Below, piece after piece: positions 1-7,668 of a DNA stretch of 37,949 nt. The stretch's first letter is position 1, and every line of letters begins with the position of its first letter. The translations under genes were made by a program, and so were the position numbers. Source of the DNA: an uncultured Gammaproteobacteria bacterium (GTDB taxonomy: Bacteria > Pseudomonadota > Gammaproteobacteria > Magnimaribacterales > TMED112). The stretch lies in contig CAJWNO010000007.1 of NCBI GenBank assembly GCA_913044115.1, positions 1 through 37,949 on the forward strand, in the 5' to 3' direction. The notes beneath the pieces are model-generated. The model saw only the letters and a program-made list of their open reading frames with translations. It did not search any database and was not told the origin of the DNA.

Positions 1-101
1 TTGAAAAAATGTCTTTACTAGAGAATAATCTAAGGTTACCGTTACATCCACTTTCCGTGGAATACAGGGAAAAAATTTATGAAACTTTCAAAAAAATTTA
101 G
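1..101 (+). CDS. dapA: 4-hydroxy-tetrahydrodipicolinate synthase, C-terminal end (partial)
   Basis: This is the tail of a gene that enters from the left edge, read in the frame starting at base 3 and ending at TAG 99-101. The visible residues end in LRLPLHPLSVEYREKIYETF, which resembles the DapA C-terminus (LRLPLxPL followed by a short helix). DapA condenses pyruvate with aspartate semialdehyde in lysine and diaminopimelate synthesis. Its stop lies 23 bases inside the following bamC-like gene, so the two are translationally overlapping. The order dapA-bamC-purC is the classical gammaproteobacterial one and supports the call. Only about 32 residues are seen, so the catalytic part cannot be checked. 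Confidence 0.8.
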   Translation, partial: EKMSLLENNLRLPLHPLSVEYREKIYETFKKI

Positions 102-1047
102 TGTCGTCTTAATAGCAATATTTGTCTTGCAAAATTGCACTATACCTGAAAGTAGAAAACAGTATTGTCCTGAGAGCGGTTGTTTTCTAGAAAAAAGAGA
201 GAATCCAAATGAAAGGTATAGTGAAGAAGGAGATAAATTGGATGATAATGGACAGCTTGAGTCATTAGAAGTTTTAGATGAATTCCCATATCCGCCAAAA
301 AGCCCAAGCTTCATAAAAGAGGGTGAAGTTCCAAGGCCAAAAAAGATTTTTTCATCCCAAGGATCTGAAAATGTAGAAGTAAGAAGGTTAGGAGAGATAT
401 ATTGGATATATATTGAAGCTTTACCATCTAAATCCTGGCCTCTAATCAAAGATTTTCTAGAAGATTCAGAATATGTTCTAGTGAATGATGACCCAACAAC
501 TGGAAAAATTACTGCGGAAAAAACAGGACAACTATTTCTAACGCTTGAACATGGAATAAAAAATAACAGTTCCGAGATATATCTTTTAGACAAAGATAAT
601 AACAGTTTAGATTTAGATTATTTTGAACAATTAGCCTCATATATCTCTGAAAATTTACCAGGGTATGAAGGTAATTCAATTGCAGCTCAGGGCCTTAATC
701 TAAATAAGAAAGCTAGAATTGTATATGTGCAAAAAGAAATTGGAATTGAATTCAGACTGCCCTTTGATAGAACATGGTCTGCTTTATCTAGGGCTGTGGA
801 AAAAGCGGATTTAAAAATAGCTGATAGAAATAGAGATTTAAAATATATTCAAGTTAAATTAGATGATGAAGAACCTGGATTCTTCAGAAGTTTTTTTCCA
901 AGCCAACAAACTGATGAAGTAGAAGCTGATTATGAGCTTATATTCACAGAATCAATGGGAAATACTATTCTAGAGTTTAAAAAGCTATCCGATATAGAGG
1001 TCTCTGTTGATGAGCTAGTCGATATAATAAATGAATCATTATCATGA
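79..1047 (+). CDS. bamC: BamC-like outer membrane lipoprotein (BAM complex)
   Basis: A 322-residue exported protein between dapA and purC, the position of bamC (nlpB) in gammaproteobacteria. BamC is a lipoprotein accessory of the BamA beta-barrel assembly machine. The N-terminus has a basic start (MKLSKK), a hydrophobic core and Cys20, as expected for a lipoprotein signal, but the residues before the cysteine are LQN rather than the usual LAG/LSA type. A low-complexity acidic and proline-containing segment (about 25-90) is followed by two regions (about 100-210 and 215-320) consistent with the two helix-grip domains of BamC. The call rests on synteny and architecture more than on strong motif identity. 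It overlaps purC by four bases (ATGA). Synteny makes BamC the best choice. Confidence 0.7.
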   Translation: MKLSKKFSVVLIAIFVLQNCTIPESRKQYCPESGCFLEKRENPNERYSEEGDKLDDNGQLESLEVLDEFPYPPKSPSFIKEGEVPRPKKIFSSQGSENVEVRRLGEIYWIYIEALPSKSWPLIKDFLEDSEYVLVNDDPTTGKITAEKTGQLFLTLEHGIKNNSSEIYLLDKDNNSLDLDYFEQLASYISENLPGYEGNSIAAQGLNLNKKARIVYVQKEIGIEFRLPFDRTWSALSRAVEKADLKIADRNRDLKYIQVKLDDEEPGFFRSFFPSQQTDEVEADYELIFTESMGNTILEFKKLSDIEVSVDELVDIINESLS

Positions 1048-1757
1048 TAAATAAAGGCAATTTACTTTCTGAGGGCAAAGCTAAATCTTTGTTTGAAACC
1101 GACCAACAAGAAAAACTCCTTATGGTTTATAGAGACGATACTTCAGCGTTTGATGGTAAGAAAAAAGAGGCACTAAAAGGCAAGGGCGAGATAAACAATA
1201 AATTTAACGCTCATATTATGAAATACCTAGAGGACAATGGTATTCAGACACATCACATAGAGACAATTTCAGAAAATGAAAGTCTTGTACGAAGGTTAGA
1301 TATGTTACCTGTAGAGTGTGTTGTGAGAAACATAGCTACTGGATCTATTTGCAGAAGACTTGGAGTTAAGCAAGGTTTAGTTTTTGAGGAACCACTATTT
1401 GAATTCTTTCTAAAAGATGATGATTTAGGAGACCCTCTAATTAATGACAACCATATTATTGCTTTTAAGTGGGGCACTGCAGATGAAATTGAGATCATGA
1501 AAGAAAAGACTCTCATTATAAATGGTTTGTTATGTAAGATTTTTTCAGAAGTTGGTCTTACCTTAGTTGATTACAAAGTAGAATTTGGAAGAAGTGGAGG
1601 AGATATTATCTTAGGCGATGAGTTTACTCCAGATGGTTGTAGAATTTGGGATAAAGAAACAGGCGAAAGCCTTGATAAAGATAGATTCAGAAAAGACTTA
1701 GGCGATGTTGTTGAATCCTATCAAATAGTTGCTCACAAACTTGGAATTAGTATTTAA
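1044..1757 (+). CDS. purC: Phosphoribosylaminoimidazole-succinocarboxamide synthase
   Basis: PurC (SAICAR synthetase) joins aspartate to CAIR using ATP in de novo purine synthesis in the cytoplasm. At 237 residues it equals the length of the E. coli enzyme. Recognisable family segments are EGKAKSLF near the N-terminus (nucleotide-binding strand), the DDTSAFDGKK stretch, VVRNIATGS in the middle and SGGDIILGDEFTPDGCRIWD towards the C-terminus, which contains metal and substrate ligands. Its ATG overlaps the TGA of the BamC-like gene, so it is probably co-translated with it. No unusual features. Confidence 0.97.
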   Translation: MINKGNLLSEGKAKSLFETDQQEKLLMVYRDDTSAFDGKKKEALKGKGEINNKFNAHIMKYLEDNGIQTHHIETISENESLVRRLDMLPVECVVRNIATGSICRRLGVKQGLVFEEPLFEFFLKDDDLGDPLINDNHIIAFKWGTADEIEIMKEKTLIINGLLCKIFSEVGLTLVDYKVEFGRSGGDIILGDEFTPDGCRIWDKETGESLDKDRFRKDLGDVVESYQIVAHKLGISI

Positions 1758-1784
1758 ATATTAGTCTAAGACCCTACATTAACT

Positions 1785-1790
1785 TATAAT
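1785..1790 (+). promoter_or_regulatory. TATAAT -10 box immediately upstream of iscS
   Basis: A perfect TATAAT lies six bases before the iscS ATG at 1797 in the 39-base purC-iscS gap. With normal -10 to start-site spacing, transcription would begin at or within a base or two of the ATG, giving a leaderless mRNA. No purine-rich ribosome binding site precedes the ATG. The -35 is poor (TTAGTC at 1761-1766). No IscR-type site or iscR gene is seen. Confidence 0.5.
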
Positions 1791-1796
1791 TAACTT

Positions 1797-3014
1797 ATGA
1801 AAAATAACCTAGTATATTTTGATTATGCAGCTACATGTCCAGTGGACCCACGAGTTGCAGATAAAATGAAAGACTGCCTTTTAATTGATGGAACGTTTGG
1901 TAATCCAGCATCCCGTTCGCATGAATTTGGCTGGAAAGCAGATGAAGCAGTCGAAAAAGCAAGATTACATGTAGCAAATCTTGTTAATGCTGATTCAAGA
2001 GAAATTGTTTGGACTTCCGGGGCTACAGAGTCTGATAACCTGGCAATTAAAGGCGCAGCTAGATTTTATAAAGACAAAGGCAATCATATAATTACATCAA
2101 AAATTGAGCATAAAGCTGTATTAGATCCTTGCAGGCAACTAGAAAGAGAAGGTTTTGAAGTTACTTACTTAGATCCTGACGAAAATGGGGTTATAACTGT
2201 TGAAAATATCCAAAAACACGTTAAAGATTCGACAATTCTTCTGTCAATAATGCACATTAATAACGAACTAGGTGCAGTAAATGATATTGAGGCAATTGGA
2301 AAATTCACTAGAGAAAATAAAATTATTTTTCATGTTGATGCTGCTCAAAGCACAGGGAAATTACCTATAGATTTATCTAATTTGGAAGTTGATCTGATGT
2401 CTTTTTCAGGTCATAAGACATATGGCCCCAAAGGAATAGGAGCTTTATACGTTCGAAGAAAACCAAGAGTAAGGCTAGAAGCTCTTATACATGGTGGTGG
2501 GCATGAAAGAGGTTTCAGAGCTGGTACTCTGCCTACTCATCAGATTGTTGGTATGGGAGAAGCCTTTAGAATTGCAGCTGAAGAAATGACTAATGACAAT
2601 AAAAAAATAGCAGAATTATCCAAGATTTTCTGGAAAGAAATTTCAGGAATCGAGGAAATCTATCTAAATGGTAGTTTTGATAACAAAGTTCCAAATATCA
2701 CAAATGTAAGTTTTGCTTACATAGAGGGAGAATCGTTAATAATGGCATTGAAAGATGTAGCAGTTTCATCAGGTTCTGCATGCACATCAGCAAGTCTTGA
2801 GCCTTCTTATGTTCTTAGAGCCCTCGGAAGAGCTGATGAGCTTGCTCACAGTTCTATTAGATTCTCATTTGGTAGATTTACAACAGAGAAAGAAGTTAAA
2901 ATGGTGGCCGAGACAACCAAAAAAGTTGTCCATCAATTAAGGGAACTTTCACCTCTTTGGGATATGTTTAAAGATGGTGTAGACCTTGAAAAAGTGGAGT
3001 GGGTGACCCATTAA
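1797..3014 (+). CDS. iscS: Cysteine desulfurase IscS
   Basis: PLP-dependent enzyme that removes sulfur from cysteine and passes it as a persulfide to IscU and other acceptors. At 405 residues it matches E. coli IscS (404). Visible landmarks are FDYAAT at the N-terminus, TSGATESDN (cofactor phosphate loop, about 73-81), HVDAAQ (Asp181), [10 protein letters not shown] with the PLP-binding Lys207, RAGT (241-244), and [10 protein letters not shown] with the sulfur-carrying Cys329. The C-terminus, ending in [17 protein letters not shown], is the IscS-specific IscU-contact tail, separating it from SufS and NifS types. It heads a reduced isc operon. There is no iscR upstream; purC precedes it directly. 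Confidence 0.97.
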   Translation: MKNNLVYFDYAATCPVDPRVADKMKDCLLIDGTFGNPASRSHEFGWKADEAVEKARLHVANLVNADSREIVWTSGATESDNLAIKGAARFYKDKGNHIITSKIEHKAVLDPCRQLEREGFEVTYLDPDENGVITVENIQKHVKDSTILLSIMHINNELGAVNDIEAIGKFTRENKIIFHVDAAQSTGKLPIDLSNLEVDLMSFSGHKTYGPKGIGALYVRRKPRVRLEALIHGGGHERGFRAGTLPTHQIVGMGEAFRIAAEEMTNDNKKIAELSKIFWKEISGIEEIYLNGSFDNKVPNITNVSFAYIEGESLIMALKDVAVSSGSACTSASLEPSYVLRALGRADELAHSSIRFSFGRFTTEKEVKMVAETTKKVVHQLRELSPLWDMFKDGVDLEKVEWVTH

Positions 3015-3020
3015 TAAGAT

Positions 3021-3416
3021 ATGTATTCAAGAAAGGTAATTCAAAAATTCGAAGAAACATTAAATAATCCATCAGCTCACAATGTTGGGCGCATGGATGT
3101 TAATGCAAAGAATGTTGGAACTGGCATGGTGGGAGCACCAGCTTGTGGAGATGTTATGAGACTTCAAATAGAAGTTAATGATCAGAATGTGATTACTGAT
3201 TGCAAGTTTAAAACTTACGGTTGCGGTTCGGCAATTGCATCAAGCCAACAAATGATAGAAATGCTTATTGGAAAAACATTAGAAGAAGCTAAGAACATTA
3301 AAGATAGAGAAATTGCTGATCTTTTAGAGTTGCCATCAATCAAAGTGCACTGCAGTGTCCTCGCTGAAGACAGCATTAAAAAGGCAATAGCGGATTATGA
3401 ATCCAAGAAAGCATAA
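3021..3416 (+). CDS. iscU: Iron-sulfur cluster scaffold IscU
   Basis: Scaffold on which [2Fe-2S] clusters are built before transfer. The three cluster ligand cysteines are present: Cys42 in GAPACGD, Cys68 in YGCGSA and Cys111 in VHCSVLAED, together with the conserved Asp44. The protein is 131 residues, with a slightly longer N-terminal segment (EETLNNPSAHNVG) than E. coli IscU. The segment that normally reads LPPVK, the recognition site of the HscA chaperone, reads LPSIK here (residues 104-108). This fits the absence of hscB and hscA from the operon. It starts seven bases after iscS and overlaps iscA by 20 bases. Confidence 0.96.
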   Translation: MYSRKVIQKFEETLNNPSAHNVGRMDVNAKNVGTGMVGAPACGDVMRLQIEVNDQNVITDCKFKTYGCGSAIASSQQMIEMLIGKTLEEAKNIKDREIADLLELPSIKVHCSVLAEDSIKKAIADYESKKA

Positions 3417-3792
3417 ACCAGAACTTTTAAATTTTACCACCAAAGCCCTTGCGCACTTTAAGCATATGGTTTCAATGCAAGGAAAAGAGAATAAAGTGAA
3501 ATTAGGTGTGAAAAAAATGGGCTGCAATGGTTATGCTTACTTTTTTGAATTTACCAGCAGGTCAAATAAATCCGATCATAAGATTAAAGTTGATGATATA
3601 GAATTTTTTATACCATCTGATTCTGTAGAAATTATTAGAGGCAGCCAAGTAGATTTCACAATCGAAGGTCTCAATCAGGGAGTAAAGTTCATAAATCCAA
3701 ATGCTAGTGCGGTATGTGGTTGTGGTGAAAGCTTTACTGTTAGAGACGAAGAATTTAACTCTGAACCCGACACGGCTCAAAAAAAAAGCTAA
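3397..3792 (+). CDS. iscA: A-type iron-sulfur carrier IscA
   Basis: A-type carrier that accepts Fe or clusters from IscU and passes them to apoproteins. The family cysteines are visible: Cys43 in KMGCNGYAY and Cys107/Cys109 in CGCGESF. IscA proteins normally end right after CGCGESF plus one or two residues. This one continues for about 16 residues (RDEEFNSEPDTAQKKS) and stops at TAA 3790-3792, just beyond a run of nine A. A -1 slip in that run would fuse the protein in frame to the conserved start of ferredoxin. It starts inside the last 20 bases of iscU. Identity as IscA is secure; whether the listed stop is always used is uncertain. Confidence 0.93.
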   Translation: MNPRKHKPELLNFTTKALAHFKHMVSMQGKENKVKLGVKKMGCNGYAYFFEFTSRSNKSDHKIKVDDIEFFIPSDSVEIIRGSQVDFTIEGLNQGVKFINPNASAVCGCGESFTVRDEEFNSEPDTAQKKS

Positions 3793-3839
3793 AAATTCTT
3801 CCTCATGAAGTTATATGTCCAGATGGACTAACTATCGAA
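3765..3839 (+). other. Conserved ferredoxin N-terminal coding with no canonical start; A9 slippery run between iscA and fdx
   Basis: The ferredoxin frame is open from 3765 (after TGA 3762-3764) to its first ATG at 3840. From 3786 it encodes KLKILPHEVICPDGLTIE, matching the N-terminal strand of E. coli Fdx (KIVILPHQDLCPDG). None of these codons is ATG, GTG or TTG; the only near-cognate candidates are ATT at 3795 and ATA at 3813, with no Shine-Dalgarno sequence. The iscA frame enters through nine A at 3779-3787 (CAA AAA AAA AGC TAA). Slipping back one base, or one extra A in the transcript, continues as QKKKLKILPHEV. Confidence 0.7.
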
Positions 3840-4118
3840 ATGAATCCAAATGAGACAATACTTGATGCTTGTTTAAGAAATGGCATAAATCTCGAACATG
3901 CCTGCGAAAAGGCTTGTGCTTGTACAACCTGCCACGTAATCGTAAAGGAAGGTTTTGATAGCTTAAATGAAGCATCAGATGATGAAGAAGATCTATTGGA
4001 TAAGGCATGGGGTCTTGAGTCAAACTCTAGACTTAGTTGCCAAGTATACCCTGTGGATGAAATGACAGTTATAGAGATACCAAAATATACAATTAACCAA
4101 GTTTCTGAGTTAACATAA
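3840..4118 (+). CDS. fdx: ISC-type [2Fe-2S] ferredoxin (first ATG; conserved domain begins upstream)
   Basis: Adrenodoxin-type ferredoxin that supplies electrons for Fe-S cluster assembly. The cluster loop EHACEKACACTTC holds three cysteine ligands and SRLSCQV the fourth, followed by the family C-terminus EIPKYTINQ. The coordinates use the only in-frame ATG, which gives 92 residues. The conserved first strand is encoded upstream of it, without a start codon (see the preceding entry). Beginning at the ATG would remove that beta strand. The gene is probably expressed as an extension of IscA by slippage, from a rare start codon, or the A run contains a sequence error. It is followed two bases later by iscX. 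Confidence 0.9.
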   Translation: MNPNETILDACLRNGINLEHACEKACACTTCHVIVKEGFDSLNEASDDEEDLLDKAWGLESNSRLSCQVYPVDEMTVIEIPKYTINQVSELT

Positions 4119-4120
4119 CT

Positions 4121-4318
4121 ATGCTTAAGTGGGTAGATACACTAGACATTGCGATTGAATTATCTGAAAGATATCCAGATATAGATCCCCAGTGGATAAA
4201 CTTCGTAGATTTACGTGAACTCGTTCAAAATTTAGAGGAATTTGACGACGACCCAGAAAAAGTAAACGAGAGAATACTCGAATCTATTCAACAAAATTGG
4301 ATTAAGGAGAAAGATTAG
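4121..4318 (+). CDS. iscX: IscX (YfhJ) Fe-S assembly protein
   Basis: Small acidic protein of 65 residues that binds IscS and iron and tunes cluster assembly. The family pattern is clear: [22 protein letters not shown], then the [11 protein letters not shown] helix, then a DDDP acidic segment and an [10 protein letters not shown] end. Length equals the E. coli protein (66). It closes the isc operon, two bases after fdx and one base before ndk. Its retention while the hscBA chaperone genes are missing is notable, because in E. coli the genes lie in one operon. Confidence 0.93.
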   Translation: MLKWVDTLDIAIELSERYPDIDPQWINFVDLRELVQNLEEFDDDPEKVNERILESIQQNWIKEKD

Positions 4319-4319
4319 A

Positions 4320-4736
4320 ATGGAAATGACATTATCAATAATTAAGCCTGATGCAGTGGCTAAAAATGTAATTGGAAAAATCGAACAAAGATTTGAAGAT
4401 GCAGGATTGAAGATTGTCGCATCTAAGATGATGCATTTAAGTGTCGATCAAGCTAAGGGTTTTTATGCTGAACATGATGGAAAGCCATTTTTTGATGCAT
4501 TAATTGAATTCATGACATCTGGTCCTGTAGTTGTGCAAGTGCTAGCTGGAGATAATGCAATCATGCTTAATAGAGAATTAATGGGAAATACAAATCCAAA
4601 AGAAGCTGATGTTGGAACTATAAGAGCTGATTTTGCTGAATCCATTGATGCTAATGCAGTGCACGGTTCTGATTCTCCTTCAAGCGCCGAAAGAGAGATA
4701 AATTACTTCTTTGATAATACAGAGATATTTAGTTAA
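4320..4736 (+). CDS. ndk: Nucleoside diphosphate kinase
   Basis: Transfers the gamma phosphate of ATP to other nucleoside diphosphates through a phospho-histidine. The catalytic histidine is His115 in the signature NAVHGSDS. Other family segments are [15 protein letters not shown] at the N-terminus and [22 protein letters not shown] in the middle. At 138 residues it is about five shorter than E. coli Ndk at the C-terminus, within family range. In many gammaproteobacteria rlmN, a pilF-like gene and rodZ separate ndk from ispG; here ispG follows after five bases. Confidence 0.97.
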   Translation: MEMTLSIIKPDAVAKNVIGKIEQRFEDAGLKIVASKMMHLSVDQAKGFYAEHDGKPFFDALIEFMTSGPVVVQVLAGDNAIMLNRELMGNTNPKEADVGTIRADFAESIDANAVHGSDSPSSAEREINYFFDNTEIFS

Positions 4737-4741
4737 AGAAA

Positions 4742-5839
4742 TTGGAAGCTTCACCTGTTCAGAGAAAAAAAACGAGAAAAATCTGGGTAGGAGATGTGCC
4801 AGTTGGTGGTGGTTCACCAGTCTCTGTGCAGTCAATGACCAATACTGAGACAACCGATGTCTCAGCAACTGTTGATCAAGTTAATGAGTTAGAAGAAGCA
4901 GGTGCAGATATTGTCAGGGTTTCTGTGCCTAGTATGGATGCTGCTGAATCTTTTAGAGAAATAAAAAGTAATACTAATATTCCATTAGTTTCAGACATAC
5001 ATTTTGATTATAAGATCGCTCTTCAAGTTCTTAAATATGGTGTTGATTGTGTTCGAATTAATCCAGGAAATATAGGCAATGAACAAAAAATTAAAGAAGT
5101 TATTGCTGCAGCAAGAGATATGGATGTCCCTATCAGAATTGGTGTAAACGCTGGATCATTAGAAAAAGATCTACAAAAAAAATATGGTGAACCTAATGCT
5201 GATGCTCTAGTTGAATCTGCAATGAGACACGTAAATATCCTTTTAGATAATAATTATGAAAATTTTAAATTAAGTATTAAATCTTCAGATATTTTTATGG
5301 CTGTAGAAAGTTATGAGAAGATTTCTGATTTAATAGATCAACCCCTCCATCTTGGAATAACTGAATCGGGTTCTCTAAAGACAGGCACAGTAAAGTCATC
5401 AATTGGATTAGGTAGCCTATTAATGAAAGGTATAGGTGATACCGTAAGAGTATCTCTTGCATCAGATCCAGTTGACGAAGTTCATGTTGCATGGGAAATG
5501 CTTAAATCCTTGAAAATTAGGTCAAGAGGTGTAAAAATCGTTGCCTGCCCAAGTTGCTCTAGGCAGAATTTTAAAGTTATAAATACGGTTAATAAGCTTG
5601 AAAATGAACTTTCTTATTTAAAAGAAGAAGTTACTCTTGCTGTCATCGGCTGTTATGTAAATGGGCCAGGTGAGTCCAAAGTGGCAGATGTTGGTGTTAC
5701 AGGAGCGTCTCCTAAACACTTAATTTACCTGAACGGAAAGCCAGCATATAAGGTTGAAACTAATGAGCTAGAAAACGCTCTAATTAAAGAAGTTACTAAA
5801 ATAGCTGAACAAAAAAGAAATACAATATTAAAAGGATGA
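4742..5839 (+). CDS. ispG: 4-hydroxy-3-methylbut-2-en-1-yl diphosphate synthase
   Basis: IspG (GcpE) is the penultimate MEP-pathway enzyme, converting MEcPP to HMBPP with a [4Fe-4S] cluster. Cluster cysteines are Cys269 and Cys272 (CPSC) and Cys304 ([10 protein letters not shown]), plus the conserved Glu of NGPGE. The barrel domain shows [34 protein letters not shown] and [10 protein letters not shown]. The start is TTG at 4742, chosen because SPVQRKKT aligns with the E. coli N-terminus (APIQRRKS); no ATG is suitably placed. At 365 residues it is close to the E. coli length (372). It overlaps hisS by four bases (ATGA). Confidence 0.97.
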   Translation: MEASPVQRKKTRKIWVGDVPVGGGSPVSVQSMTNTETTDVSATVDQVNELEEAGADIVRVSVPSMDAAESFREIKSNTNIPLVSDIHFDYKIALQVLKYGVDCVRINPGNIGNEQKIKEVIAAARDMDVPIRIGVNAGSLEKDLQKKYGEPNADALVESAMRHVNILLDNNYENFKLSIKSSDIFMAVESYEKISDLIDQPLHLGITESGSLKTGTVKSSIGLGSLLMKGIGDTVRVSLASDPVDEVHVAWEMLKSLKIRSRGVKIVACPSCSRQNFKVINTVNKLENELSYLKEEVTLAVIGCYVNGPGESKVADVGVTGASPKHLIYLNGKPAYKVETNELENALIKEVTKIAEQKRNTILKG

Positions 5840-7074
5840 AAGACTTAAAAACGATAAGAGGAATGCCTGATCTCTATGATTTAGATATAGAGAGGATATC
5901 CCGCGTCGAAAATATCTGTATGGAAGTTTTTAAAAGCTTTAATTACCAAGAGTTTAGAACCCCAATAATTGAAAATAAGTCACTTTTTCAAAGGTCTGCA
6001 GGTGAAACATCAGATATTGTTCAAAAAGAAGTATATGAATTTGACGATAGAAATGGAGAGACTTTGTGCTTAAGGCCCGAAGGAACAGCTGGTCTAGTAA
6101 GAGCCTTAATTACCAACGGTTTATTGAGCGAAGAAATCAAAAAGTATTTTTATTTAGGCCCTATGTTTAGATATGAAAGACCACAAAAAGGAAGAAAAAG
6201 ACAATTCTTTCAGGCCGGGGTCGAGCTTATCGGAGAGGGGTCTTCAAAAAGTGACGTTGAAATAATTCTTGTTGGTAAAACTATTCTAGACAAACTAGGC
6301 ATAAATTTTTGTCTTGAGATTAATTATCTTGGAGGAGAAGAATCATTAAATTCTTACAGGACTTACCTAAGGGAATTTCTTCAAGAGAACAAAGATAGTT
6401 TTGAGGAGAAACTCTATTCCAGGCTTCAAAGAAACCCTGTAAGAGCCATTGATTCAAAAGACGAAAATATCCAAAAAGTTATTAAAGATGCTAAGGATAT
6501 AACAAATTTCTTAACAGACGAGGAAAAGCAATTATTTGCTGAGACGGTTGATACTCTTGATCAACTCAAAGTTGATTACAAAATAAATACTAATCTTGTG
6601 AGAGGGATGGACTATTACACTGGTACTGTTTTCGAATATACCGTTGATAGCTTAGGAGCACAAAATGCGGTAATTGGTGGAGGTAGATACGATAACCTTA
6701 TTAAAGAATTAGGAGGAAAAGACTTACCAGCAATTGGTTTTGCCTTAGGGATAGATAGACTTTCCGAAATTATTTCTCTTGAAGGAAAAACAAAAGATGT
6801 ATTTATAGGCTATGCAGAAGCCAAATCAGTAAGCTATGCCCAAGATATTGGTAATAAATTAAGACTAAATAATGGTTCTTTAGTTATAGAAAATTACCTT
6901 GGTAATGCAAATGTTTCAAAACAACTAAAAAAAGCTAATTCTCTGGGCTTTAAATTTGTTATCATAGTCGGCCAAGAGGAGCAAAACACAAAAATATTTA
7001 AAGTTAAGAACCTTACCCAAGATGAGGAAACAACCTTAAATGAAGTGGAATTGATGGAGTTTTTCAATGGTTGA
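5836..7074 (+). CDS. hisS: Histidyl-tRNA synthetase
   Basis: Class II aminoacyl-tRNA synthetase charging tRNA-His. Motif 2 is visible as [23 protein letters not shown], with [12 protein letters not shown] before it. The histidine-specific stretch is [16 protein letters not shown], and motif 3 is the GIDR in [12 protein letters not shown]. An anticodon-binding domain follows (about 325-412). Length is 412 against 424 in E. coli. It starts inside the ispG stop (ATGA) and overlaps the yfgM-like gene by eight bases, the usual ispG-hisS-yfgM order. Confidence 0.97.
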   Translation: MKDLKTIRGMPDLYDLDIERISRVENICMEVFKSFNYQEFRTPIIENKSLFQRSAGETSDIVQKEVYEFDDRNGETLCLRPEGTAGLVRALITNGLLSEEIKKYFYLGPMFRYERPQKGRKRQFFQAGVELIGEGSSKSDVEIILVGKTILDKLGINFCLEINYLGGEESLNSYRTYLREFLQENKDSFEEKLYSRLQRNPVRAIDSKDENIQKVIKDAKDITNFLTDEEKQLFAETVDTLDQLKVDYKINTNLVRGMDYYTGTVFEYTVDSLGAQNAVIGGGRYDNLIKELGGKDLPAIGFALGIDRLSEIISLEGKTKDVFIGYAEAKSVSYAQDIGNKLRLNNGSLVIENYLGNANVSKQLKKANSLGFKFVIIVGQEEQNTKIFKVKNLTQDEETTLNEVELMEFFNG

Positions 7075-7666
7075 TAGAATTTTAGAATTTTTAAAAAACC
7101 GATATTTTATAGGCGCAGTTGTAGCTATTGTGGTTGGTCTGGGAATTAATTCCTTTTTAGCTTACTCAAAAGAAAAAGCCAATGAAGTCGAATTTAAAAA
7201 GTTTCAGGAAGTCAATGAGACCTTGGCTCTTGATCCAGAATTAGAGCCAAAATTAGATGAACTTGATTTGAATTTCGAGTCTTTGGGGTATGAGGTAATT
7301 ACAAAAACTGTTCTTGCAAAAAAATCAATTGACGAAAATGACTTCCAAAATGCAATAACTTTATTTAAAGATATTTATGTAAAAATTAGTTCAAGCAATA
7401 TTGCAAAAAGCTCTAAGGAAGTTCTATTAGAGCAGTATTCTGAAAACATTGTAAGACTTCATATGGAATTAGACGATTTTGAAAATGGTGACATATTTAT
7501 TAAGGAAAATATGATTCACACCGCACGATTTCATGATGTTGCAGGTGACTTTTACAAATACTTTGGTGAAGATGATGAGGCAAATATCCAATACGATAAA
7601 GCATTGAGTTTTGATATGGATGAGTCTCAAAAAAATCTAATTAATTTAAAAAGACCAATTAAGTAG
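7067..7666 (+). CDS. yfgM: YfgM-like membrane-anchored periplasmic protein
   Basis: 199 residues with a single membrane segment near the N-terminus (about residues 12-31, YFIGAVVAIVVGLGINSFLA) preceded by a short positively charged stretch, so the rest should be periplasmic. The soluble part is helical and looks like a degenerate tetratricopeptide-type fold (for example DDEANIQYDKALSFD near the end). YfgM works with the chaperone PpiD near the Sec translocon in E. coli. Sequence similarity is weak by eye; the call depends on topology, size and position between hisS and bamB, where yfgM is found in E. coli. It overlaps hisS by eight bases. Confidence 0.72.
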   Translation: MVDRILEFLKNRYFIGAVVAIVVGLGINSFLAYSKEKANEVEFKKFQEVNETLALDPELEPKLDELDLNFESLGYEVITKTVLAKKSIDENDFQNAITLFKDIYVKISSSNIAKSSKEVLLEQYSENIVRLHMELDDFENGDIFIKENMIHTARFHDVAGDFYKYFGEDDEANIQYDKALSFDMDESQKNLINLKRPIK

Positions 7667-7668
7667 TT

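Noticed and set aside
42-593. 183-residue minus-strand ORF
   Set aside because: It lies opposite the BamC-like gene, which has the right synteny, a lipoprotein signal and coupling to purC; the minus-strand protein shows no recognisable features.
3840-4118. fdx as a pseudogene
   Set aside because: All four cluster cysteines and the rest of the domain are intact, and the gene sits in its normal operon place. Only the start is problematic, so a slippage or rare-start explanation, or a sequence error, is preferred.
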